Shown here in pieces: positions 8,693-15,919 of a stretch of 19,065 bases of DNA. A program made the position numbers and the translations under genes. Position 1 is the first letter of the stretch; every line of letters starts with the position of its first letter. This stretch comes from an uncultured Collinsella sp. (GTDB lineage: Bacteria > Actinomycetota > Coriobacteriia > Coriobacteriales > Coriobacteriaceae), in assembly GCA_937934165.1 (NCBI GenBank), contig CALGZX010000029.1, positions 1-19,065 of the forward strand. The letters run 5' to 3'. The notes below the pieces were generated by a model. It was not told the origin of the DNA. It saw nothing but the letters and a program-made list of their open reading frames with translations, and made no database searches.

Positions 8693-10360
8693 ATGCCTAC
8701 TGACATCGAAATCGCACGTTCTGTCACGCCGCTGCCTATTACCGAGGTGGCCAAGAACGCCGGCGTCGACGTTAAGCACCTTATTCCGTACGGCTTCGAC
8801 AAGGCTAAGGTCGACTATTCACTGCTCAACGAGCCGACTGATCACCAGGCCAAGCTCGTCCTCGTGACCGCTATCAACCCAACGCCTGCGGGCGAGGGCA
8901 AGACCACCACGACCATCGGTCTGGCCGACGGCCTGCGTCGTCGCGGCGTCAAGAGTGCCGTGGCCCTGCGCGAGCCTTCGCTCGGCCCCGTCTTTGGCGT
9001 TAAGGGCGGTGCTGCCGGCGGCGGCTGGGCTCAGGTCATCCCCATGGAGGATATCAATCTGCACTTTACCGGTGACTTCCATGCCATCGGTGCTGCCAAC
9101 AACCTGCTGGCCGCCATGCTCGACAACCACATCCAGCAGGGCAATCAGCTCGGTATTGACGTTAAGCGCATTACTTGGAAGCGCGTCGTCGATATGAACG
9201 ACCGTCAGCTGCGCCACGTCATCGACGGCATTGGCGGTAAGGCTCAGGGCGTGCCGCGCGAGGACGGCTTCGATATCACCGTCGCCTCCGAGGTCATGGC
9301 AATCCTGTGCCTGTCTACGAGCATCAGCGACCTCAAGGAACGCTTGGGTGAGATCGTCGTCGGCTACAGCTTTGCCGGCGAGCCCGTCCGCGCCCGCGAC
9401 CTTAAGGCCCAGGGTGCCATGGCCGCGTTGCTTAAGGACGCACTCAAGCCCAACCTGGTGCAAACGCTCGAGGGCACGCCCGCGTTTGTCCACGGCGGCC
9501 CCTTCGCCAACATTGCCCACGGCTGCAACTCTATCATGGCCACGCGTATGGCGATGCGCTTTGGCGATGTCGCCATTACCGAGGCCGGCTTCGGTGCCGA
9601 TCTGGGTGCCGAGAAGTTCCTCGACATTAAGTGCCGCATGACGGGCGTTCGCCCCAGTGCTGTCGTGATTGTCGCCACTGCCCGCGCGCTTAAGTACAAC
9701 GGTGGCGTCGCCAAGGCCGACCTCAACGAGGAGAACCTCGAGGCACTCAAGGCTGGCATGCCCAACCTGCTGCGTCATGTCGACAACATCCAGAACGTAT
9801 ATGGTCTGCCCTGCGTGGTCGCCATCAACCGCTTCCCGACGGACACCGAGGCCGAGCTTGCGCTCATCGAGTCCGAGTGCCAGAAGCTCGGCGTCAACGT
9901 TAAGCTTTCCGAGGTCTGGGCCAAGGGCGGCGAGGGCGCGCTCGAGCTTGCCGATGAGGTCATGCGTCTGATTGAGCAGCCGAGTGAGCTCAAGTTTGCC
10001 TATGAGGACGGCGCTGATGTCGCTGATGCCCTCGAGGCCGTTGCCACCAAGGTCTACCGCGCCGACGGCGTTGACTTTACGCCGGCCGCCAAGCGCCAGC
10101 TCGCCGAGCTGCGCGAGAATGGCTTTGGCAACCTGCCGGTGTGCGTCGCCAAGACGCAGTACAGCTTTAGCGACAACGCCAAGGCCCTGGGCGCTCCCGA
10201 GAACTTCCGCATCACCGTGCGTGAGCTCAAGGTTTCTGCCGGCGCCCACTTTGTGGTCGCGCTGACCGGCAGTGTTCTGACCATGCCGGGTCTGCCCAAG
10301 GTGCCCGCGGCCGAAAACATCGACGTCGACAACGACGGCAACATCACCGGCCTGTTCTAA
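8693..10360 (+). CDS. fhs: Formate-tetrahydrofolate ligase
   Basis: Catalyses ATP-dependent joining of formate to tetrahydrofolate to give 10-formyl-THF, feeding purine and formyl-methionine synthesis and, in some anaerobes, formate assimilation. At 555 residues it is the usual length. The nucleotide-binding loop TPAGEGKTTTT (64-74) is intact, and long conserved blocks are recognisable, including REPSLGPVFGVKGGAAGGG, LHFTGDFHAIGAANNLLAA and the VHGGPFANIAHGCNS segment. The ATG at 8693 has an AAAGGA site six bases upstream; an in-frame start at 8618 would lie upstream of the likely promoter. It appears to be a single-gene unit between its own promoter and a strong terminator. Confidence 0.97.
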   Translation: MPTDIEIARSVTPLPITEVAKNAGVDVKHLIPYGFDKAKVDYSLLNEPTDHQAKLVLVTAINPTPAGEGKTTTTIGLADGLRRRGVKSAVALREPSLGPVFGVKGGAAGGGWAQVIPMEDINLHFTGDFHAIGAANNLLAAMLDNHIQQGNQLGIDVKRITWKRVVDMNDRQLRHVIDGIGGKAQGVPREDGFDITVASEVMAILCLSTSISDLKERLGEIVVGYSFAGEPVRARDLKAQGAMAALLKDALKPNLVQTLEGTPAFVHGGPFANIAHGCNSIMATRMAMRFGDVAITEAGFGADLGAEKFLDIKCRMTGVRPSAVVIVATARALKYNGGVAKADLNEENLEALKAGMPNLLRHVDNIQNVYGLPCVVAINRFPTDTEAELALIESECQKLGVNVKLSEVWAKGGEGALELADEVMRLIEQPSELKFAYEDGADVADALEAVATKVYRADGVDFTPAAKRQLAELRENGFGNLPVCVAKTQYSFSDNAKALGAPENFRITVRELKVSAGAHFVVALTGSVLTMPGLPKVPAAENIDVDNDGNITGLF

Positions 10361-10385
10361 GCTCGCTGCTCATAGCTGCTTGCTC

Positions 10386-10421
10386 GCCCCGCCGCGCCTA
10401 CAAGGCCTGGCGGGGCTTTTT
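10386..10421 (+). terminator. Intrinsic terminator of fhs
   Basis: An 8-bp stem, GCCCCGCC (10386-10393) with GGCGGGGC (10409-10416), is followed directly by five T residues (10417-10421). It lies 25 bases after the fhs stop codon. Confidence 0.9.
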
Positions 10422-10488
10422 GATCCTTAGGCCCGCGCACGTCTTGTAGATACCGACGGACTCTGCCCATCATAGGCTTTTGCGCGGG

Positions 10489-10494
10489 TAGAAT
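10489..10494 (+). promoter_or_regulatory. Candidate -10 element for the PASTA-like membrane protein gene
   Basis: TAGAAT matches the consensus -10 at five of six bases. It lies 45 bases before the ATG at 10540, which fits a leader of about 40 bases. The -35 is unclear: TGCCCA at 10464-10469 is poor and 19 bp away. Confidence 0.4.
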
Positions 10495-10539
10495 GCATGG
10501 ATAACTTGAGGCTCACGCGCGACGGAAAGGAATCGTTGC

Positions 10540-11529
10540 ATGGATCAGGACAAGACAACCGTGATGGGCGGCTACGGTTCCGCGCAGGCTGGCGATAGCG
10601 CCGATGCGACCCGCGTTGTTCCCAACCCCGGTTATGCCGACCCCGCCGCGACGCAGCCTTCTGCCGAGCCCACCCGGGTTATGGGCTATGGCGACACGGC
10701 GCAGGATTCTTACGCTGCATCTTCGCAAGGCCCCTATGGCAACGCAGCTCCGGATCCGTTTGATTACGCGCCGCAGGATTCTTATGCTGCCTCGACGCCG
10801 AATCCCTATGATGACCTGTCGCAAAATCCCATTCCGCAGCCTCAGCAGACGACGTATATGCCTCGCACGGCGCAGCCTCGCTACGAGTCGCGCGAGCCGT
10901 ATCGCGAGTACCCCAAGTCGATTCCGCAATATGGCGAGGACGAGGAAGAGACGCCGTCGCGTTCGTCGAGCGTGATCAAGAAGATCCTCATCGTGCTGGC
11001 GATCTTCTTTGCGCTGTCGGTTGTGTTTGCTATCGTGTCGGGCATGCTCAACAAGCGAGGGAGCTCAACGGCCGATACCACTGCCGAACAAACCGAGTCC
11101 GCCTCGTCTAGCACCGTCGATCTGAGCGATATCCCGGGGCAGTACTGGTCCAACGCCAAGAAGATCCTCAAGTCGCGCGGCGCCGATCTTTCGAATGCCG
11201 TGGTCCTGACTGATGATGGCTCAACGCCCGTCGTCGATGCCAACTGGGTCGTTACTTCTGCCTACTATAACGACAACGGTAACCTCGAAATTCAGCTCAC
11301 GCACAAGAACAGCTCGGGCAACTCGTCCGACGGACAAAGCGGTACCGACAGCTCGAGCTCCAATACGCTGGAGGACTTGAGCAACAAGGCACAGGAGTTG
11401 GGAGACAAGGCGCAAGAGCTGGGCGACACGGCCCAGAACCTGGGCGATACCGCGCAGAACTTGGGCGGCATGGCGACGGATGCCTGGAACGCCCTGCAAA
11501 ACGGCATCTCGGGCGCGCAGGGAAACTAG
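10540..11529 (+). CDS. Single-pass membrane protein with disordered cytoplasmic tail and PASTA-like domain
   Basis: A 329-residue protein that I cannot assign to a named family. Residues 1-145 are disordered and rich in Pro, Tyr, Gln and Asp. They contain three similar motifs (DKTTVMG at 4, DATRVVP at 22, EPTRVMG at 43) and a duplicated QDSYAAS segment (55 and 79). One transmembrane helix follows (about 149-170), with basic residues on both sides. The outer part has a Ser/Thr linker, then residues 194-256, where IPGQYWSNAKKILKSRG and VVDANWVVTSAYYNDNG resemble a divergent PASTA domain. A Ser-rich stretch leads to five heptads (283-317). PASTA domains usually occur in receptor kinases and cell-wall enzymes, and Thr motifs of this type resemble kinase/FHA sites, so a signalling role is inferred. 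The start has GAAAGGAA upstream. The gene ends 12 bp from the convergent cation transporter gene. Confidence 0.8.
   Translation: MDQDKTTVMGGYGSAQAGDSADATRVVPNPGYADPAATQPSAEPTRVMGYGDTAQDSYAASSQGPYGNAAPDPFDYAPQDSYAASTPNPYDDLSQNPIPQPQQTTYMPRTAQPRYESREPYREYPKSIPQYGEDEEETPSRSSSVIKKILIVLAIFFALSVVFAIVSGMLNKRGSSTADTTAEQTESASSSTVDLSDIPGQYWSNAKKILKSRGADLSNAVVLTDDGSTPVVDANWVVTSAYYNDNGNLEIQLTHKNSSGNSSDGQSGTDSSSSNTLEDLSNKAQELGDKAQELGDTAQNLGDTAQNLGGMATDAWNALQNGISGAQGN
11386..11490 (+). repeat. Tandem 21-bp (heptad) repeats at the 3' end of the PASTA-like gene
   Basis: Five consecutive 21-bp units encode heptads: KAQELGD twice, TAQNLGD, TAQNLGG and the diverged MATDAWN. The pattern (Ala at 2, Leu at 5, polar elsewhere) predicts an amphipathic, possibly coiled-coil helix at the extracellular C-terminus. 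Confidence 0.85.
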
Positions 11530-11541
11530 CTGTTAAGCAGG

Positions 11542-12723
11542 CTACAGTTGCTCGGCCGGACGGTCGGGCGAGCTAAAGCCCGAGTCAAACGTAACGACGC
11601 ATGAGGCATCGGGCCGGCGCTCGTGCACGATGCGCGTGACGAGCTCCAGCAGCTCCTCGTCGGATATGTCAAAGCCGTCGGGACGCACCAGGTCAAACGA
11701 AACGAACCCGTCGTGCTCGTGCAGGTCGTGGATGGAGAGCGCGGGATCGATCTGCATGATGCCGCGCTTGACCCAGCCGCGCAAGTCATCGCCGGTGGTG
11801 GCGATGGGGTCGCAGTGCAGCGTGATACCAATGCCCATCTGGCGCTTGATGTCGTGCTCGATGGTGTCCAGAATCTCGTGGTGCTCAAACGCGTCGCCCT
11901 CGCCGGGCATCTCCACGTGGGCGCTGGCAAACTGACGACCGGGGCCGTAGTCGTGCACCATGAGGTCGTGTGTGCCCAAGACCTGCGGATAGGACATGAT
12001 CTTGTCGCGGATTGCCTGGACGAGCTTGGGGTCGGGCGCTTGCCCCAGCAACGGGCTGATGGCGTCGCGCACCAGGCCCAGACCGCTGATGCAGATGAAG
12101 ACGCCCACACCCAGGCCTGCCCAGCCATCGAGATCAAAGCCGGTCGTCTGCGAAATAAGCGCCGCCACCAAGACCGAGCCCGAGGTGATGACGTCGTTTT
12201 TGGAGTCCTGCGCCGTGGCGATGAGCGTCTCCGAGTCGATGCGATCGCCCAGCGTGCGGTTGAACGCTGCCATCCAGAGCTTAACGAGCATGGACGTAGC
12301 CAGTGCCGCAAGGGAAATAAACGTGTAAGCGGTGGGCGAGGGCTTGATGATCTTGGTGACCGACTCGAGAATCAGGTTGATGCCGACGGCGCAAACCAGG
12401 ACGGCGACGAACAGGCCGGCTAGGTACTCGTAGCGGCCGTGACCATAGGGGTGGCCTTCGTCTGCCGGGCGGCTGGCAAGGCGGAAACCGAGCAGGCTCA
12501 CAATGTTGCTCGAGGCATCGGAGAGGTTGTTGAAAGCGTCGGCGATGAGGGAGACGGAGCCGGCGAGCAGACCCGCGATGCCCTTGGCCAGGCACAGGGT
12601 GATGTTGAGGCCAATGCAGACGAGGCTTGCGGAAAAGCCCGCGTTGGTGCGGCAAGATGCATCGACCGGCTCGCTCTCGCTGCCGGGAACAAGCGTATGT
12701 ACCAGCCGATTTACAAATAGCAT
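11542..12723 (-). CDS. Cation diffusion facilitator transporter with duplicated C-terminal domain
   Basis: A 393-residue efflux transporter of the CDF family, exchanging divalent metal for protons at the membrane. The six-helix transport domain (about 28-225) contains the family signatures GSVSLIADAFNNLSD (55-69) and HPYGHGRYEY (91-100). Likely transport-site ligands are D62 and N66 in helix 2 and D173 and D177 in helix 5 (AQDSKND). An Asn/Asp-rich site without His is seen in Mn-exporting members, so manganese is a reasonable guess rather than zinc. Two consecutive cytoplasmic metal-binding-like domains follow (about 230-307 and 315-380); one copy is usual. Start ATG at 12723 is chosen for a GAGG site nine bases upstream; ATG at 12744 adds seven residues and lacks a ribosome site. 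Convergent with the preceding gene. Confidence 0.9.
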   Translation of the reverse strand: MLFVNRLVHTLVPGSESEPVDASCRTNAGFSASLVCIGLNITLCLAKGIAGLLAGSVSLIADAFNNLSDASSNIVSLLGFRLASRPADEGHPYGHGRYEYLAGLFVAVLVCAVGINLILESVTKIIKPSPTAYTFISLAALATSMLVKLWMAAFNRTLGDRIDSETLIATAQDSKNDVITSGSVLVAALISQTTGFDLDGWAGLGVGVFICISGLGLVRDAISPLLGQAPDPKLVQAIRDKIMSYPQVLGTHDLMVHDYGPGRQFASAHVEMPGEGDAFEHHEILDTIEHDIKRQMGIGITLHCDPIATTGDDLRGWVKRGIMQIDPALSIHDLHEHDGFVSFDLVRPDGFDISDEELLELVTRIVHERRPDASCVVTFDSGFSSPDRPAEQL

Positions 12724-12875
12724 AGCGGTCGTCCTCACAATCATGTTTAAGGGGATAGTGTAGCTCGCACGGGGGCGCCGTGCGCCGATGCTCAGAAAAT
12801 GCAGCAATAGTCTGCCGGTGCTAACGAGCGAGCCTTCTCGTCTGCCTGGGTGGTCCATTTTGGGCCACATGGGTA

Positions 12876-12913
12876 TGGGCATGTGCCTGCTTGCTCGACA
12901 TACTTAATGTCGA
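12876..12913 (+). promoter_or_regulatory. Candidate promoter with overlapping operator-like dyad
   Basis: TGGGCA (12876-12881) and CATACT (12899-12904) are spaced by 17 bp, each with four of six consensus bases. A perfect dyad TCGACAT-ACTTA-ATGTCGA (12895-12913) covers the -10 and start-site region, the usual place for a repressor operator. A second dyad, CACATG-N8-CATGTG (12866-12885), overlaps the -35. Transcription would start about 30 bases before the zinc-ribbon gene. Confidence 0.4.
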
Positions 12914-12941
12914 CAGCCCCTGTGCAAAGGAGGACGTTTCC

Positions 12942-14279
12942 ATGGACGAGATGTTTGCCATTAAATGTCAAAACTGCGGCGGCCCTATGTACTCGCACCA
13001 GGCTAAGCGCAGCTTTGAGTGCGCCTATTGCGGCACGGTGGTTCCGTGGCAGGCGGACGCCGGAGAGCCCAAGAGCGCTTTGGGTATTCGCCATACGCCG
13101 TTGACGGTGGTGGATGGACTGCTCAAACTCACGCATGTGTCGCAACTCGAGCGCCCGCAGGACCCGGACTGGTATTTCTTCAATGCGCACTGGCGCAATC
13201 AGTCGGTCCTGGAACATCTGCTGTGGGAGGATCGCGGCACGGCGCAGGAGTTCCAAGAGGCCACGCATGTGAGCATTCCTTGCCCCTTCTGCGGAGCGTC
13301 CTTTGAGGGCGAGTCAACGCAGCGTGTGTTTGAGTGCCCGTCCTGCGGCAATAAGATTGGCATTGCGGACCTGCTCAAGCCGGGGACGTTTAGCAAGCGC
13401 CTGACCATGGGCGTTGGTGCGGAGTATGTGCCCGAGCAGGGTATTCCCTGCGAAATCTCGCCGCAGCAGGCACGTGCCAACGCGCTGCAGCTGGTGCGCC
13501 AGTATCCGGATGCCTTTGCCGGGCACGACGTGGAAGACGCGATCCAAAACGACATGATGCTCTTCTATTTCCCCATGGCGCTGGCGGACTTGCGCATGAT
13601 GGCGAGCTTCCCGGGCAAGGGCCTGAGCAAGGAGGCCTTGGTGTACTACGAGGTGCTCGACTGGGCATACCCCAGGGCAAACTACCTGGACGTTCGCCTC
13701 ATGGGCATTTTGGAGCCGTGGGACTTTGCCAAGGTCGGTCCGTTCGATCCCGCCATGCAGGAAGGTGACTTTCGCGTTGTCTCAGTCGATGCGTCTACCA
13801 AGGACCAGGTGGTCATTGATAAGTTGGCGCTCGACGTTGCGGGCAACGACGCCGAGGCTGTACTGGGGCTCAATAAAAAGAGCATCCGCACGTGGGCGCG
13901 CAAGGCCCGCAAGCACAAGGACGGCTTGGTTATGGTGCCGGTGTACTTTGTCGATCGTCCTGCCTCGGATAGTCGCGATGGCGAACAGGTGCGCATCGCC
14001 GTGAACGGCCAGACGGGCCGCGCGGCTGCGGTGGTGTTTAGTGACAAGCGCGAGACGCATGTGGTGGCACCGCTCAATCCCAACGTGATGCTGTCGAGCG
14101 AAAGCACCGTGCACGCCACGCCCATCGAGGTCAAATACGTTAAATCGCCGTTCCTATACCAGATCGTACGCCGTGGAGGCTGCGAGCAACCGCGCCAGGT
14201 TGCAGCCGCCGTCGAGGGTTCCTACCGAGAGGAGAAGCCCAAACGCAAGGGATTGTTCGCTGCAATCTTTGGGAAGTAG
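12942..14279 (+). CDS. Double zinc-ribbon protein (TFIIB-type zinc-ribbon-like)
   Basis: A 445-residue soluble protein with two predicted zinc ribbons: C9-x2-C12 with C27-x2-C30, and C114-x2-C117 with C132-x2-C135. The remainder (about 160-430) is mixed alpha/beta and has no enzyme motif that I recognise. The stretch VRIAVNGQTGRAAAV (350-364) resembles the YAVNGQTGK block common in Gram-positive proteins annotated as TFIIB-type zinc-ribbon-containing. A basic tail KPKRKG (432-437) precedes a hydrophobic end. The start is secure: AAAGGAGG (12926-12933) lies eight bases before ATG 12942. Its function is unknown; zinc or nucleic-acid binding is inference only. It is divergent from the cation transporter gene. 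Confidence 0.85.
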   Translation: MDEMFAIKCQNCGGPMYSHQAKRSFECAYCGTVVPWQADAGEPKSALGIRHTPLTVVDGLLKLTHVSQLERPQDPDWYFFNAHWRNQSVLEHLLWEDRGTAQEFQEATHVSIPCPFCGASFEGESTQRVFECPSCGNKIGIADLLKPGTFSKRLTMGVGAEYVPEQGIPCEISPQQARANALQLVRQYPDAFAGHDVEDAIQNDMMLFYFPMALADLRMMASFPGKGLSKEALVYYEVLDWAYPRANYLDVRLMGILEPWDFAKVGPFDPAMQEGDFRVVSVDASTKDQVVIDKLALDVAGNDAEAVLGLNKKSIRTWARKARKHKDGLVMVPVYFVDRPASDSRDGEQVRIAVNGQTGRAAAVVFSDKRETHVVAPLNPNVMLSSESTVHATPIEVKYVKSPFLYQIVRRGGCEQPRQVAAAVEGSYREEKPKRKGLFAAIFGK

Positions 14280-14420
14280 GGGAGTAGTGTCGGTCGGCGC
14301 TGCGATGCGATAGCTAGAGGAACGGGGCAGCTCGCAGGAGTGCGGACTGTCGTCTGATTGTTTGAGGGTGCCAGATGTAAATAAACAGTGGAGCGGCTGC
14401 AAAAGAGCCTCCTCACTGGG

Positions 14421-14523
14421 TAAAATCAGGTTGTGCCGCGGAACCCGCTCCTCAGCGCTTAAACTTCGGAGACGCGGGCAACGCAGGTATTATCGTCTAG
14501 GGCCGGCTGCAACCGGCCCTTTT
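14421..14523 (+). ncRNA. Possible small structured RNA between -10-like box and terminator
   Basis: No convincing gene lies between 14280 and 14701, and this is its most structured part. TAAAAT (14421-14426), preceded by TGGG, resembles a -10 box. Downstream, GTTG (14430-14433) can pair with CAAC (14479-14482), CCCGC (14444-14448) with GCGGG (14474-14478), and TCC (14449-14451) with GGA (14468-14470). CCGCG (14436-14440) could pair instead with CGCGG (14473-14477), giving a mutually exclusive fold. A strong terminator closes the unit. The longest frame in it is only nine codons. It matches no RNA class I recognise, and it could also be the 3' untranslated region of the zinc-ribbon gene. Confidence 0.35.
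14500..14523 (+). terminator. Intrinsic terminator in the 14280-14701 intergenic region
   Basis: GGGCCGG (14500-14506) pairs with CCGGCCC (14513-14519) around a CTGCAA loop and is followed by four T residues (14520-14523). It works for the + strand only; the reverse reading lacks a T tract. It lies 220 bases after the zinc-ribbon stop codon, so it may end a separate short transcript. Confidence 0.85.
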
Positions 14524-14546
14524 CTGTGACAGCCAATGGACCCACA

Positions 14547-14701
14547 TCAGACGAAGGCCGCGTCTTTGCCTGTCAGGTCATGCTCGCCAGCCACGGCTAG
14601 AATGTCGTTGCCGGCGTCCATGACCGGTATTGTTTCGTAGCGTGCGTCGCAACCGCGAGTGCGCCTGCGACGGCTGCGGTGGCTTCGGTCGCAACGTGCT
14701 G
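14547..14701 (-). pseudogene. Decayed C-terminal tail downstream of the DUF1016 nuclease gene
   Basis: Immediately after the nuclease TAG, the same frame stays open and protein-like (HVATEATAAVAGALAVAT). An adjacent frame then carries YETIPVMDAGNDILAVAGE and continues to a TGA at 14547-14549. This pattern suggests that an ancestral, longer C-terminus or a fused downstream gene was broken by one stop codon and one frameshift. A 24-codon ATG frame (14621-14547) exists but has no clear ribosome site. I do not recognise the protein. Confidence 0.35.
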
Positions 14702-15751
14702 CTACCCTTGCGCTTCGCCATTAGACGCTTCATTGATGGCGCGGTACTCGGCACTCAACTCGCGCGCCAGCTCTTCCTTGCTTGGAAGATACGGCAGGTA
14801 TTTGGCGGCAAACACTTGGTCGTTGTCTTCGGGCAGCGTGTACTCGACGATCGAATCGCTTTTGTCCGCGCAGAGCACGATGCCTATGGGCGGATTGTCG
14901 CCTTCGTTCATGAGTTCGCGCGTGTAGTAGTTCACATACATTTGCATCTGGCCCAGGTCCTGATGCGTAAGGTCATCGGTCTTAAGGTCGATGAGCACGA
15001 AGCAGCGCATCAGATAGTTGTAAAACACAAGGTCAATATAGAAATGGCGTCCATCAAAGGTGATGCGCTTTTGGCGCGCCTCGAAAGCGAAACCACGGCC
15101 AAGCTCCAGCAGGAACTTCTGAAGATGCGTGATGAGCGCCTGCTCTAGATCGCTCTCGCGAAACGCAGTATCGTCCGAGAAACCTAAAAACTCCAGTACA
15201 TATGGGTCGCGGATGATATCCTCGGGGCGACGAGCCGGGGCGCTCTTTTGGATTTCTTGGGTGACGGCCTCCTTGTCCTTGCTGGCAAGTAGGCGCTCAC
15301 GGAACATGGTATTGATCTGGCGTTCGAGCTGACGCGTGCTCCAACGAGAATCGGCGCATTCGTTCATGTACCAGGTGCGAGCGTCAGGGTCGGAAATGCG
15401 CATCAACCTGCGGTAATGAGTCCAGCTCAATTCGCTACGCAGTGCGTCGCGAATTGGAAACGCAAGAAAGAACTGACGCATATTGCGAAGGTTTGCGATG
15501 CCAAAGCCTCTTCCGAAATCCGCGGTAAGCCTTCTGGAGAGGCCTGCAATCAATGCCTCTCCATATGCTGCGCGCCCCTCTCCGCCCTGTTCATCAACAA
15601 TACTCTTGCCGATCTCCCAATATGCCTCAACCATCGCAAAGTTAACGGCGGTATAGGCCTTGTCGCGAGCGGCGTTGAGAATCGAGGAGACCTGCTTGTA
15701 AAAACCTTCGGGCACGATTGCCGATTCTCCACGGTTTACCAGTTCGCCCAT
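14702..15751 (-). CDS. YhcG/DUF1016 family PD-(D/E)XK nuclease
   Basis: A 349-residue protein with the two-domain plan of the YhcG family. The N-terminal helical DUF1016 domain (about 15-165) includes YWEIGKSIVDEQ and YGEALIAGLSRRL. The C-terminal restriction-like nuclease domain (about 175-330) includes the DPYVLEFLG block. Candidate catalytic residues are E203, D240 (FYIDLVF) and D255-x-K257 (IDLKT), followed by Q268 in GQMQMYVNYY, so the site looks intact. Family members occur beside type I restriction loci and in mobile regions, and are thought to act in DNA repair, recombination or defence. No restriction partner is visible here. Start ATG 15751 is preferred over adjacent GTG 15754; neither has an ideal ribosome site. 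Coding-like sequence persists past its stop codon, so the present C-terminus may be a recent truncation. Confidence 0.9.
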   Translation of the reverse strand: MGELVNRGESAIVPEGFYKQVSSILNAARDKAYTAVNFAMVEAYWEIGKSIVDEQGGEGRAAYGEALIAGLSRRLTADFGRGFGIANLRNMRQFFLAFPIRDALRSELSWTHYRRLMRISDPDARTWYMNECADSRWSTRQLERQINTMFRERLLASKDKEAVTQEIQKSAPARRPEDIIRDPYVLEFLGFSDDTAFRESDLEQALITHLQKFLLELGRGFAFEARQKRITFDGRHFYIDLVFYNYLMRCFVLIDLKTDDLTHQDLGQMQMYVNYYTRELMNEGDNPPIGIVLCADKSDSIVEYTLPEDNDQVFAAKYLPYLPSKEELARELSAEYRAINEASNGEAQG

Positions 15752-15844
15752 CACTGTCGCCCCACTTTCCTCTTGTGGAATGCATCTTTATCGCATTTAG
15801 TTTAAAGCCTCGCGCGGACACGAATTGCTTTGCTGTCTGGCACC

Positions 15845-15874
15845 TTCGCATGGGAGCCTTGCGGTGACTAAAAT
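15845..15874 (+). promoter_or_regulatory. Candidate promoter of the small PH-like gene
   Basis: TTCGCA (15845-15850), 18 bp, TAAAAT (15869-15874). The first has four and the second five consensus bases. Transcription would begin near 15881, downstream of the alternative GTG at 15875, which supports the ATG at 15920 as the true start. Confidence 0.45.
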
Positions 15875-15919
15875 GTGGCCATAGAGACAGTTTTAGCGAA
15901 CCCCACGGGAGTGACGCGT

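Noticed and set aside
14280..14701. A tRNA, SRP RNA or tmRNA in the intergenic gap
   Set aside because: No cloverleaf with T-loop sequence, no SRP GGAAG/GCAGC core and no tmRNA-like ends were found.
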